Source: Reyranella sp.
GTDB taxonomy: Bacteria > Pseudomonadota > Alphaproteobacteria > Reyranellales > Reyranellaceae
Assembly (NCBI RefSeq): GCF_004296935.1
Contig: NZ_SCVH01000101.1
Span: 1-61,893 of the forward strand
Direction of reading: 5' to 3'
Length of the DNA stretch: 61,893 nucleotides
Below, one piece after another: positions 28,376 to 36,608 of the stretch. Every line of letters starts with the position of its first letter. Position 1 is the first letter of the stretch. The notes beneath the pieces were generated by a model. That model saw only the letters and a list, made by a program, of their open reading frames with translations, made no database searches and had not been told where the DNA came from. The position numbers and the translations under genes are program-made.

Positions 28376-29368
28376 GTGGGACGATTTTCTCCGTTTGCTG
28401 CGCTCAGCCTTCTCATTCTGATGGTGGGCGCGACCGCCGTTCTGGCGCAGCCGGCCAGTCAGGTTCGGCATGTGGGATTTTTCTGGATTGGCACGCCGGA
28501 CGGCGCCCCTTCGCCCAGCCTGGCACCCTTTCTCGAGGGTATGCGCGAGCGCGGGTATGTGGAGGGCAGGAACCTCGTCATCGACGCCCGTGACGGTCGC
28601 GGGGATGCGGCGCGGCTGGGTGCCGAGGCTGCCGCACTTGTCGCTTCGGGTGTCGAGGTCATCGTAACCCAGGGCAGCGGACCGACGGCGGTTGCCAAGC
28701 AGGCGTCGAGCCGTGTTCCGATCGTCTTCGGCGCCGCCGGCGATCCGGTTGGGCGCGGGCTGGTCGCGAGCCTTGCGCGGCCGGGCGGCAACGTGACGGG
28801 GCGCGCCATCGATCTGGGGTGGAGCAAGGCCTACGAGATTTTGCGGGAAGCCGCGCCGGCCTTGCGCCGCGTCGGCCTTCTCTATCATGTGCAGAGCTTT
28901 CCGCCGGGCTATCTTCCGATCTTCCTGGCCGAGCGCCAGGCGGCGGCAGCGGCGCTCGGCTTCGAATTGGCGCTCTTGCCTGTCAGCTCCGTCGACGACG
29001 TCGAACCGGCGCTGGCAGGATTCGCGAGGGACGGTGGACAAGCGCTGATCGTCAACGGCGACCCAGTCCTGATGACGGGGCGAGGGGTCGTTCTCCCACT
29101 GGCGCTCCGGTACCGGCTGGCTTCCGTGTGCACCGATCTCCGTTTCGCCCGGGCAGGATGCCTGCTTACCTACGGCGACGACGTGAGCGACAGCTTTCGG
29201 CAAGCCGCGGGGACGGTCGATAGAATTCTGAAGGGCGCCAAGCCCGCCGATCTGCCGATCGAGCAGCCGACGCAGTTCACGCTCATCGTCAACACAAAGA
29301 CCGCGAGCGCGCTGAGCCTCACGATCCCGCCGCCGATCCTCGCCCGCGCCGACGAGGTGATCGAGTGA
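28376..29368 (+). CDS. ABC transporter substrate-binding protein, ABC_sub_bind family (array member 1)
   Basis: From GTG 28376 the protein has 330 residues with a signal peptide (FAALSLLILMVGATAVLA), then the PF04392-type fold: FLEGMRERGYVEGRNLVID, VPIVFGAAGDPVGRGLV, ARPGGNVTG, and the C-terminal ARADEVIE. The frame is open to 28025, but the added part overlaps a decayed cyclase remnant and would bury the signal peptide, so the inner start is preferred. The family binds small ligands in the periplasm for import. No permease or ATPase gene is adjacent. Its stop overlaps the next reading frame by GTGA. Confidence 0.85.
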   Translation: MGRFSPFAALSLLILMVGATAVLAQPASQVRHVGFFWIGTPDGAPSPSLAPFLEGMRERGYVEGRNLVIDARDGRGDAARLGAEAAALVASGVEVIVTQGSGPTAVAKQASSRVPIVFGAAGDPVGRGLVASLARPGGNVTGRAIDLGWSKAYEILREAAPALRRVGLLYHVQSFPPGYLPIFLAERQAAAAALGFELALLPVSSVDDVEPALAGFARDGGQALIVNGDPVLMTGRGVVLPLALRYRLASVCTDLRFARAGCLLTYGDDVSDSFRQAAGTVDRILKGAKPADLPIEQPTQFTLIVNTKTASALSLTIPPPILARADEVIE

Positions 29369-29435
29369 GGCGTCGGCACCTGCTGGTCTCGGCCGCTGTC
29401 CTGCCTTTTCCGGCGCGGGCCCGGGGGGCTTTTTG
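29365..29435 (+). pseudogene. Truncated ABC_sub_bind gene: signal peptide only
   Basis: GTG 29365 opens MRRRHLLVSAAVLPFPARARGAF and then a stop. It matches the start of array member 4 at 33520, including 25 identical bases of the VLPFPARA part. The rest of the gene is missing; the cyclase gene starts inside its last codons. The break marks a recombination joint. Confidence 0.75.
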
Positions 29436-31241
29436 ACCGGCGACCGGGTGGTGAGGCGACTGGCAGCGATCCTTGCGGCGGATGTCGCGGGCTACTCGCG
29501 CCTCATGGGGCGCGACGAGAACGGCACGCTCTCTCGTCTGAGAGCTCACCGCACCGAACGTCTGGAGCCGACGCTTGCCCGGCACGGTGGCCGCCTGGTC
29601 AAGCTGACGGGCGATGGTGCCCTGATAGAGTTTCCCAGCGCCGTCGATGCCCTGGGCGCGGCCATCGAGTTCCAGCAAGCCATGGCCGAGGTCAACAGGG
29701 ACCAGCCCGAGGAAACGGCCATCGTCTTCCGGATCGGACTGCACCTTGGCGATCTCATCGTCGAAGGTGACGACCTGTATGGCGATGGCGTGAACGTGGC
29801 GGCGCGGCTGGAAGCGGAAGCGCCGCCCGGTGGCATTGTGATTTCGTACAGCGTGCGGGACGCCGTTGCGGGCAGGTTGAAGGCCACGTTCGACGATCTT
29901 GGCAGCCTTGCGCTCAAGAACATCGACCGACCCGTTCAGGGGTTTGGGGTGAAGTGGGAAGCGGCGGATTGGAACGTCAAGGCTCCATCAGCCATTGCGC
30001 CGCCGGTAGCACCACCACCGGCCACCGAAGTGCCACTTGCACTACCCGACAAGCCATCCATTGCCGTGCTGCCGTTCCAGAACATGTCGGGCGATCCCGA
30101 CCAGGAATACTTCGCCGACGGTCTGGTCGAAGACATCATCGCGGCGCTATCGAGCTTCAAGTCGTTGTTCGTGATCGCGCGCAATTCGTCGTTCACCTAC
30201 AAGGGCAAGACGGTCGACATAAAGCAGGTCGGGCGCGAGCTGGGGGTGCGCTACGTGCTCGAAGGCAGCGTGCGCAAGGCCGGCGGCAAGGTCCGGATCA
30301 CAGGGCAGCTGATCGACAGCGAAACGGGCGCTCACCTTTGGGCCGACCGGTTCGATGGTCCGCTCGACGATGTATTCGAGCTTCAGGATCAAGTCACGGC
30401 CAGCGTCGTCGGGGCCATCGCCCCCAAACTCGATCAGGCGGAAAACGAGCGCGCCAAACGAAAGCCGGTTGAGAACCTCGACGCTTATGACTTTTACCTC
30501 AGGGGCCGCGCCAAGGCGCAGGAAGACAGCCGGGAGGCTCTCGAAGAAGCGCTCCGACTGTTCTACCGGGCCATCGAACTCGATCCAGGCTTCGCTGCGC
30601 CCTACGCCGGGGCCGGATTTTGCTACGTGACCCGCAGCGTCCAGGGTTGGGTACGAGACAGGGAGTGGGAGGTGGCCGAGACAAGACGGCTGGCCTTGCG
30701 CGCCTCTGCCCTCGGCGGAGACGACGCTTGGGCGCTTGTCTTTGCCGGCCACGCCCTGGTCGTGGTCTGCCGTGAGTACGACACGGGCGCGGCCCTGATC
30801 GACAAGGCGCTGGCGATCAACCCAAATCTAGCCGCCGGCTGGCAAAGACGAGGGCTGGTAAGCCTGTGGCTGGGACAGCACGAGGCGGCGCTTGAGCAGC
30901 TCGCACGCGCCTTGCGGCTGAGCCCGCTCGATCCCGGGCTTTTCCTGTCCGAGGTCTATATCGGGATGGTTCACGTGTTCCGCGGCCGCTACGTCGAGGC
31001 CGTGAGCTGGATAGCCCGGGCACTCGCGCAGCGGCCGAATTTCGTGGTCGTCCTGCGCGCCGCGGCCGTGGCCAACGCCTTCGCCGGAAACATCGACGAA
31101 GCGCGGAAAATCGTGGCGAGAATTATCCAGATCAGTCCGACGGCGAGCATCTCTCATTACATGAGCATCAATATCTATCAGCGACTGGAGGACATCGAGC
31201 GAATGGTCGGTGGCCTGCGCCTCGCCGGGCTGCCCGAATGA
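29433..31241 (+). CDS. Adenylate/guanylate cyclase with TolB-like domain and TPR repeats
   Basis: This 602-residue protein starts at TTG 29433. Residues about 8-180 form a class III nucleotide cyclase domain (LAAILAADVAGYSRLMGRDE, KLTGDGALIEF, GDGVNVAARLE). Residues about 205-340 form a TolB-like domain (PSIAVLPFQNMSGDPDQEYF), and TPR repeats run to the end. It makes cyclic nucleotide in response to an unknown signal, probably through the TPR part. It is embedded in the SBP array right after a truncated SBP stub, so it shares transcription with transport genes. Confidence 0.9.
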   Translation: MTGDRVVRRLAAILAADVAGYSRLMGRDENGTLSRLRAHRTERLEPTLARHGGRLVKLTGDGALIEFPSAVDALGAAIEFQQAMAEVNRDQPEETAIVFRIGLHLGDLIVEGDDLYGDGVNVAARLEAEAPPGGIVISYSVRDAVAGRLKATFDDLGSLALKNIDRPVQGFGVKWEAADWNVKAPSAIAPPVAPPPATEVPLALPDKPSIAVLPFQNMSGDPDQEYFADGLVEDIIAALSSFKSLFVIARNSSFTYKGKTVDIKQVGRELGVRYVLEGSVRKAGGKVRITGQLIDSETGAHLWADRFDGPLDDVFELQDQVTASVVGAIAPKLDQAENERAKRKPVENLDAYDFYLRGRAKAQEDSREALEEALRLFYRAIELDPGFAAPYAGAGFCYVTRSVQGWVRDREWEVAETRRLALRASALGGDDAWALVFAGHALVVVCREYDTGAALIDKALAINPNLAAGWQRRGLVSLWLGQHEAALEQLARALRLSPLDPGLFLSEVYIGMVHVFRGRYVEAVSWIARALAQRPNFVVVLRAAAVANAFAGNIDEARKIVARIIQISPTASISHYMSINIYQRLEDIERMVGGLRLAGLPE

Positions 31242-31294
31242 TCGCCTTCCGGCTCGCCGCTATCGTCTCGTGTCAATAACGGACATTCAACGTG

Positions 31295-31429
31295 ATGGAA
31301 GACGCGATGAAGCGCACTGTTTTTGAGTTCACCAGCTGGCGTGATAGCGTTTCGACGATGTCCACCAAATCGAAAGTCTCAGACGGGTTCCTGCCTGCGC
31401 AACTACGCGCCTGCCAGGTGACCAAGTGA
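31295..31429 (+). CDS. Small open frame of unknown status (44 codons)
   Basis: The frame reads MEDAMKRTVFEFTSW and ends in RACQVTK with a TGA that overlaps the mini-gene's GTG, as in the other array junctions. There is no ribosome-binding site and no recognised family. It may be the tail of a lost array member or chance. Confidence 0.2.
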   Translation: MEDAMKRTVFEFTSWRDSVSTMSTKSKVSDGFLPAQLRACQVTK

Positions 31430-31536
31430 GGCGACGGGGCCTCCTGGGCACCGCTATGGCAATTGGGCCTGCCGCCGCCCAGGGGATCACCTTTCCGCAG
31501 TCGATCCTAGGCCGCGCCGACGAGGTGATAGAATGA
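31426..31536 (+). pseudogene. Internally deleted ABC_sub_bind mini-gene (36 codons)
   Basis: The frame joins a signal peptide (MRRRGLLGTAMAIGPAAAQ) directly to the family's last 17 residues (GITFPQSILGRADEVIE). About 295 residues of the mature protein are missing, but the frame is intact, and start and stop overlaps are kept on both sides. The C-terminal part is closest to array member 2 (GITFPPSILARADEVIE). Confidence 0.8.
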
Positions 31537-32531
31537 GACGTCGTGATGTCCTCGCTGCTGCGATGTCGATCGCAGGTGCATCAGAGGGACTGGCACAGCC
31601 TGGCCAGAAGCTTCCGCGCCTGGCGATCGTCAGTCCGTCAGCGCCGATCGCTCTCATGGTCGAGGACAGCAGCAGCCCCTACTACCGCGTGCTCTTCGAG
31701 ACACTTCGCCGTCGGGGTTGGATCGAAGGAAAAACCTTCGCCGTGGACCGCTATGGACGAGAACACGTGGGGGGAAGCCAGCCGGCCCTGATCGAGACAG
31801 TGCTGCGCGGCAAACCCGACGTCATTTACTCAATTGGCGGCGCGGCGACGTTTCTCAAGGCAGCAGCCACGGCGGCCGCGGTCGTTACCCTGTCGAGTGA
31901 TCCGATCGCGATGGGGCTCATCCAGAACCTGGCAAGGCCTGGGGGCAACATCACCGGCATGAGTGTCGAAGTGGGTCCGTTGCTGCATGGCAAGCGCATT
32001 GAGCTGTTGCGCGAAGCGTTTCCCGCCCTGTCGGAGCTGATCTACGTCAACCTGCGGACCGCCTGGGACGCGTTCGTCGGGGCCGCCATGCGCGCCGCCG
32101 CCGAAAAGGCCGGCGTCCACCTGTTGCCGAAGCTGATCGATGCACCTGCAGGCGAAGAGGAATACCGCCGTGCAATCGCGGAGAGTCCGCGCGCCGAGGG
32201 CAACGCCATCATGATCGGCGACAGTCCCATGGCCTTCCGATATGGCGCCGCCATCGTGGCGGCGGTGACGGAAGCGAAGCTGCCCGCGATGTACGCCTTT
32301 CTGGAGTCGGTCGAAGCGGGGGGCTTGATGGCCTATTCGTTCGACCTGAAGGAACTCAACCGGCGTGCGGCCGAAAACATCGATGCCATCCTGCGCGGCG
32401 CCTCCCCGGGGGACATTCCCTACTTTCAGGCCACAACGTTTAACCTGTCGATCAACCTGGGCACCGCAAAGGCTCAGGGCATCACCTTTCCGCCATCGAT
32501 CCTCGCCCGCGCCGACGAGGTGATCGAATGA
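31533..32531 (+). CDS. ABC transporter substrate-binding protein, ABC_sub_bind family (array member 2)
   Basis: The 332-residue protein has a signal peptide (to about residue 22), LFETLRRRGWIEGKTFAVD, LARPGGNITGMSVEV and the terminal ARADEVIE. It differs from the other members throughout the ligand-binding lobes, so it probably binds another ligand. It overlaps the mini-gene and member 3 by 4 bases each. Confidence 0.85.
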   Translation: MRRRDVLAAAMSIAGASEGLAQPGQKLPRLAIVSPSAPIALMVEDSSSPYYRVLFETLRRRGWIEGKTFAVDRYGREHVGGSQPALIETVLRGKPDVIYSIGGAATFLKAAATAAAVVTLSSDPIAMGLIQNLARPGGNITGMSVEVGPLLHGKRIELLREAFPALSELIYVNLRTAWDAFVGAAMRAAAEKAGVHLLPKLIDAPAGEEEYRRAIAESPRAEGNAIMIGDSPMAFRYGAAIVAAVTEAKLPAMYAFLESVEAGGLMAYSFDLKELNRRAAENIDAILRGASPGDIPYFQATTFNLSINLGTAKAQGITFPPSILARADEVIE

Positions 32532-33523
32532 GGCGGCGAACGGTTATCGCCCTGCTCGGCGGCGCTTCCACGACTCTCGCGCGCGCAGTTGGCGCTCAGG
32601 CGCCTGAAGGTCCGCGCAGGCTTGGCATTGTGCTTCCTTACGGCGAAAGCGACACGAAATCGCAGGAACATCTCGCACTATTGAGGGACGAACTCGCCAA
32701 ACTGGGCTGGCGCGATGGCCGCAATCTCAGGATCGAGGTTCGTTGGACCGGCGGCGACGCGAACAGGACAATGACGTTTGCGCGGGAAGTCGTTGCGTCA
32801 CGGCCAGATGTTATTCTGGCGCGCTCGACCTTCGTAACGGCGGCGGTCCTGCGAGAGACACGCGCGATACCCATCGTCTTTGTTGTCGTTTCCGATCCGG
32901 TCGGCGATGGCTTTGTCTCCAGCATGGCGAGGCCTGGCGGCAATGTGACGGGCTTCACCAATGTCGAAGCTTCCCTGTGCGGCAAGTGGGTTCAACTTCT
33001 CAGGGAAGTTGATCCACGCGCAACGCGTATCGCTGTTTTGTATGGGCCCAAGACCTCTGCAGGCGGCGGCTCCTACTATCTGAACCTGGCCAAAGAGGCC
33101 GTGGCGTCAACCGACGTCAAGATCGTCGCACTGCCGGTTCAGGAAGCCGGCGATGCCGACCACGGCATCGATACATTCGCCAAGGAAGCGGGCGGTGCGC
33201 TGCTGGTAACGCCGGATGCCACCACCACGCGTCTCCGTTCCACGATTGTCTCGGCGGCCACGCGCACAACGCTTCCTGCGATCTATCCGTTCCGCGATTT
33301 TGCCACTAGTGGCGGTTTGATTTCATATGGAACCGAGGTAGCCGATCAGTTCCGCAAAGCCGCTGTCTATGTGGACCGAATTCTTCGAGGCGCGAAACCT
33401 GCCGATCTTCCGGTCATGCAGCCGACCAAGTTCGAGTTGGTGATCAACCTCAGGACGGCAAAAGCGCTGGGCCTCACGATCCCGCCGTCGATTCTGGCCA
33501 GCGCCGACGAGGTGATCGAGTGA
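32528..33523 (+). CDS. ABC transporter substrate-binding protein, ABC_sub_bind family (array member 3)
   Basis: The 331-residue protein has a signal peptide, LLRDELAKLGWRDGRNLRIE, FVVVSDPVGDGFVSSMARPGG and the terminal SADEVIE. Its third codon positions look less GC-biased than those of members 1 and 4, which may reflect a separate origin. It overlaps its neighbours by 4 bases on each side. Confidence 0.87.
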   Translation: MRRRTVIALLGGASTTLARAVGAQAPEGPRRLGIVLPYGESDTKSQEHLALLRDELAKLGWRDGRNLRIEVRWTGGDANRTMTFAREVVASRPDVILARSTFVTAAVLRETRAIPIVFVVVSDPVGDGFVSSMARPGGNVTGFTNVEASLCGKWVQLLREVDPRATRIAVLYGPKTSAGGGSYYLNLAKEAVASTDVKIVALPVQEAGDADHGIDTFAKEAGGALLVTPDATTTRLRSTIVSAATRTTLPAIYPFRDFATSGGLISYGTEVADQFRKAAVYVDRILRGAKPADLPVMQPTKFELVINLRTAKALGLTIPPSILASADEVIE

Positions 33524-34485
33524 GGCGGCGGCATCTGTTGGCCTCGGTTGCGGTCCTGCCTTTTCCGGCGCGGGCCCAGCAGACCAGACGCGTCGCGGTC
33601 CTGACCGGACTTGCCGAGACCGATCCGGCTACCAAGGCCAGGCTGGCCGGCTTTCGCGAAAGGATGGTGGCGCTCGGCTGGCGTGAAGGACAGAATCTCG
33701 CCATCGACGTGCGCTATGAGCCGAGCAGCGCTGAGCGGGCGCGCCGGCTGGCCGCGGAGCTCATGGCTCTCAAGCCCGACATCTTTTTGGCCCAGGGCCT
33801 GCCTTCCGTTGTTGCCATACGCGAGGCGAGCGCCGGCTTTCCGATCGTCTTCCTTGGCGTGCCGGATCCGGTGAGCACCCGGCTGGTCGAGAGCCTCGTG
33901 CGGCCCGGCGGCCAGACGACCGGCTTCACGTCGACCGAGCCCGCCTTCGGCGCCAAATGGATCGAACTCCTGAAGGAGATTTCGCCCGCCACGCAGCGCC
34001 TGCTGGTCCTCACGCAGCAGAGCGCGGGCTTCTACCGGCCGAGCATCGAACAGGCAGTGAAGCAATTCGGTGTCGAGGTCTCCTTCGCCCAGGTCAACAG
34101 CGCGGCCGAGATGGAGACCGTCCTCGACGGCTTCGCCGCCACGGCAGCCGGCGCGGGGGGCCTCATCCTGCCGACCGATATCTTCACCGCCAGCCATCGC
34201 CGGCAGATCATCGCGCTCGCCGCACGCCATCGCCTGCCGCTGATCACCGGCAACCCGCCTTTCCCGCCCGATGGCGGCCTGATGTATTACGGCGCCGATT
34301 TCGTCGACCTCTATGTCCGCGCCGCAGGCTACGTCGACCGTATCCTGCGCGGTGCCCGGCCGGCCGACCTGCCGGTCCAGCAGCCCGCCACCTTCCAGAT
34401 GTCGATCAATCTCAGGACGGCCGCCGCCCTCGGACTTGTCGTGCCACCGACTTTACGTGCCCGCGCCGACGAGGTGATTGAATGA
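33520..34485 (+). CDS. ABC transporter substrate-binding protein, ABC_sub_bind family (array member 4)
   Basis: The 321-residue protein begins with GTG (MRRRHLLASVAVLPFPARAQ, a Tat-like double/triple-arginine signal) and ends in ARADEVIE. ERMVALGWREGQNLAIDVRY and LVRPGGQTTGFTSTEPAFG are family landmarks. It closes the array; the next 680 bases have no gene. The truncated stub at 29365 is a copy of its start. Confidence 0.87.
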   Translation: MRRRHLLASVAVLPFPARAQQTRRVAVLTGLAETDPATKARLAGFRERMVALGWREGQNLAIDVRYEPSSAERARRLAAELMALKPDIFLAQGLPSVVAIREASAGFPIVFLGVPDPVSTRLVESLVRPGGQTTGFTSTEPAFGAKWIELLKEISPATQRLLVLTQQSAGFYRPSIEQAVKQFGVEVSFAQVNSAAEMETVLDGFAATAAGAGGLILPTDIFTASHRRQIIALAARHRLPLITGNPPFPPDGGLMYYGADFVDLYVRAAGYVDRILRGARPADLPVQQPATFQMSINLRTAAALGLVVPPTLRARADEVIE

Positions 34486-34503
34486 AGGACTGCCCAGACG
34501 AAG

Positions 34504-34532
34504 TTGCAAGTTCAGCAGGATTATGTTAGGAA
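34504..34532 (+). promoter_or_regulatory. Putative promoter with conserved TTGCAAGTTCAGCAGG box (copy B)
   Basis: TTGCAA (34504-34509), 17 bases, TAGGAA (34527-34532). The 16-base box is identical to those at 6919 (minus) and 51191. Confidence 0.45.
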
Positions 34533-34538
34533 ATAGAC

Positions 34539-34633
34539 TATCTTGGCGGGAGTGCGCTTCCGCCGTCCATGAGCCACCTGCGAGCCTTTCCGGCCCGCCC
34601 GAGCCTCGCTCCAGGCGCCTCGGCGGGCCTTTT
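34539..34633 (+). ncRNA. Candidate small RNA B (about 95 nt)
   Basis: Downstream of promoter-like box B, a gene-free stretch contains TTGGCGGGAGTGCGC, a possible hairpin with TTCCGCC, and ends in a strong terminator. Its 5' part resembles the stretch after box C at 51191 (TTGGCAGGATGCGG), so B and C may be homologous RNAs. Confidence 0.45.
34592..34633 (+). terminator. Rho-independent terminator of candidate small RNA B
   Basis: GGCCCGCC (34592-34599) pairs with GGCGGGCC (34622-34629), extended by GAG/CTC, followed by TTTTC. Confidence 0.8.
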
Positions 34634-35161
34634 CATGTCCGGGGAGTTGCAGTTGTCATCGTCCGTTCGCCGCCAGACGAATTGTTGGACAGGTCCGACG
34701 ATCGGGCCTGCGTTGAAAAGAATCTCCTGGTTCAAGCCGGCCGGTGCTTTGCGAATTTCCGGACAGACAGATTCCGGACAACTCGTGTCTGAAAAATCGG
34801 CCGCCGATGGTCCACGCCGGGCGAGCAAGACGAACAAGCCCGGACAACGTCGAACGGTTGCTGTCCTTTCTGGCGTGCCTGAAAGGCAGGGTTTACCGGC
34901 CTTTCTTCAGGGTCCGTTCGCGAAAAACGCGATCAGGCGCGATTCGGTGTTCGAAAAACTGATCGCGCCGGGCTTCCTGCCACAATCTCGTTCCGGTTGA
35001 CCTGTATCAACGCCGCGGCCGGCCGGGCGGTCATGTTGATCGACAATCGCGGATATCCCGGCGGAACAGGCGAGCCGCTTAGCCGTTTCAATCACTTCGG
35101 CGGAAACCGTGGGCTTCCACAGCCGCCAAATCCCCGGCCAAGCCGGGCACAACCGAGAGGA
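34634..35161. other. Gene-free stretch between small RNA B and the DUF992 gene
   Basis: About 530 bases hold only poor open frames. One inverted repeat is visible at about 34931-34971, GGCGCGAT pairing with ATCGCGCC. The DUF992 promoter should lie in the last part; nothing else is recognisable. Confidence 0.5.
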
Positions 35162-35167
35162 ATGACA

Positions 35168-35653
35168 ATGTTGCGATCAGTTCTGGCGACGGCAGGTGCC
35201 GCACTCGTTCTCGTGGCCGCCGCCGGCGGTGCCCAGGCCCAGACTCCCAGCAAGTCCGGCGCCAATGTCGGCTCGCTCACCTGCACCGTCGCGGGCGGCA
35301 TGGGCTTCGTCTTCGGCTCGTCCAAGGATCTGAGCTGCCTGTTCACCCGCACCGACGGCGTCGCCGAGCGGTATACCGGCACCGTCAAGAAGTTCGGAGT
35401 CGATCTCGGCTTCACCAAGGAAGCGCAGATGGTCTGGCTGGTGTTCGCGCCCGGCAACATGGCGCCCGGCGCGCTCACCGGCGGCTATGTCGGCGGCACC
35501 GCGTCGGCCACGGTCGGCGTCGGCGTCGGCGCCAACGTCCTGATTGGCGGTGGCAGCGGGCAGGTCACCCTGCAGCCGGTCAGCGTCGAGGGCAGCAAGG
35601 GCCTGAACGTTGCCGCCGGCCTGGCCGAGGTCGCCCTTACCTACGTCAAATAG
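35168..35653 (+). CDS. DUF992 domain exported protein
   Basis: The 161-residue protein has a signal peptide (MLRSVLATAGAALVLVAAAG, cut near AQA). The mature part begins VGSLTCTVAGGMGFVFGSSK and continues with a cysteine in LSCLF, which is the DUF992 pattern. The C-terminal half is glycine-rich and strand-forming (VGVGVGANVLIGGGSG). The family is common in alphaproteobacteria and probably periplasmic or outer-membrane associated; function is unknown. ATG 35168 is preferred because GAGAGGA lies 6-12 bases upstream; ATG 35162 is too close. Confidence 0.85.
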   Translation: MLRSVLATAGAALVLVAAAGGAQAQTPSKSGANVGSLTCTVAGGMGFVFGSSKDLSCLFTRTDGVAERYTGTVKKFGVDLGFTKEAQMVWLVFAPGNMAPGALTGGYVGGTASATVGVGVGANVLIGGGSGQVTLQPVSVEGSKGLNVAAGLAEVALTYVK

Positions 35654-35719
35654 CGCTCACCGGCAGGCGCCTCGACTGAGGCGCTTGCCGGCAGCCCGCC
35701 TGTCGGGTCAACTCGGCCC

Positions 35720-36229
35720 ATGCCGAGCGCCGCCGAGACCCTGATTGCCCGACTGCAGGCCGACTGCACCGCCGCCGAGGCGGCTGAGCGCTCGGTGCGC
35801 GCCACCGTCGAAGCCCAGATCCAGGCGGCCGAACGCGCCCGTGCCTTTGCCTGGCGACGGCTGAGCGCGCTCTCCGACATGGCGCGCGTTGCAGCCCTCG
35901 AACCCGATCGCGAGATCGCCGTCGAACGCCAGCTCGAGGCGCTGTTTCGCGAGATCGGCTGGATCGAAGGCGGCCTCGCCGAATTGGCCGAGAGCGCCCG
36001 CCCGCTGCTCGATTGGCTGCGGCCGATCGCCGAAGCCTTGCATGCCGAGGCCCATCCTGTGCCGGCGGACTCCGGCGACGCGAACCCGCCGCGGGTCGAG
36101 GATCCACCTCTCGCCGATCCGATCGCCGCCTTCCGAGCCTTCGAAGCCTGGTACGAGGCCGAGCGCGGAGAGGCGTTCCTGCAGGTCTACGAGCGTTACA
36201 TGCCGGCCACGCCGGTCGTCGAGTTCTAG
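35720..36229 (+). CDS. Hypothetical helical protein upstream of fdhD
   Basis: The 169-residue protein is soluble and strongly helical, rich in Ala, Glu and Arg (residues 1-110 have a coiled-coil-like pattern). It ends in a conserved-looking segment, AFEAWYEAERGEAFLQVYERY. No family is recognised. It is 7 bases from the next gene, which overlaps fdhD, so it likely shares an operon with molybdenum/formate dehydrogenase maturation genes and may be an accessory protein. Confidence 0.7.
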   Translation: MPSAAETLIARLQADCTAAEAAERSVRATVEAQIQAAERARAFAWRRLSALSDMARVAALEPDREIAVERQLEALFREIGWIEGGLAELAESARPLLDWLRPIAEALHAEAHPVPADSGDANPPRVEDPPLADPIAAFRAFEAWYEAERGEAFLQVYERYMPATPVVEF

Positions 36230-36236
36230 GGCCGTC

Positions 36237-36608
36237 ATGAAGGCCGACTTCGAGCAGTGGCTGGCCGCCCAGTTCGCCGACACCGGGGCGTTCACGGCCT
36301 TCATCGTGCTGGTGCGTATCGGCGACGGCGAGGTCGTTCCGGTGAAATCGAGCTACGCCCACCTGATCGGCGATGACATGCCGTGGCCCGGGATGCGGGC
36401 CCTGCTCGACGGTGCCCGAACGCCCTGGGACGGTGCCGCGTTCTTCGTCGGCCTGGGCCATGACGGAGGACCGCTGCCCGATGTCGTGGCGGCACGCCGG
36501 CTGAAGGATGTCGAGGCCGACGTGAAGGCCGATCCGCTCGCCTTCAACCGCGGCATGTTTTTTGACCGCGAGGGCCGCCACCTGCGGATCGACGAGGCGG
36601 CGCGATGA
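36237..36608 (+). CDS. Hypothetical protein co-transcribed with fdhD (123 aa)
   Basis: A small soluble protein starting MKADFEQWLAAQFADTG with a central strand VLVRIGDGEVVPV. No family is recognised. It overlaps fdhD by 4 bases (ATGA), which implies translational coupling. Confidence 0.7.
   Translation: MKADFEQWLAAQFADTGAFTAFIVLVRIGDGEVVPVKSSYAHLIGDDMPWPGMRALLDGARTPWDGAAFFVGLGHDGGPLPDVVAARRLKDVEADVKADPLAFNRGMFFDREGRHLRIDEAAR

Noticed and set aside
31295-31429. A further array member before the mini-gene
   Set aside because: It shows no ABC_sub_bind sequence and lacks a ribosome-binding site; kept only as a low-confidence open frame.
34478-35000. Several small open frames between the SBP array and the DUF992 gene
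   Set aside because: No ribosome-binding sites, no protein-like composition, and they overlap candidate small RNA B and its terminator.
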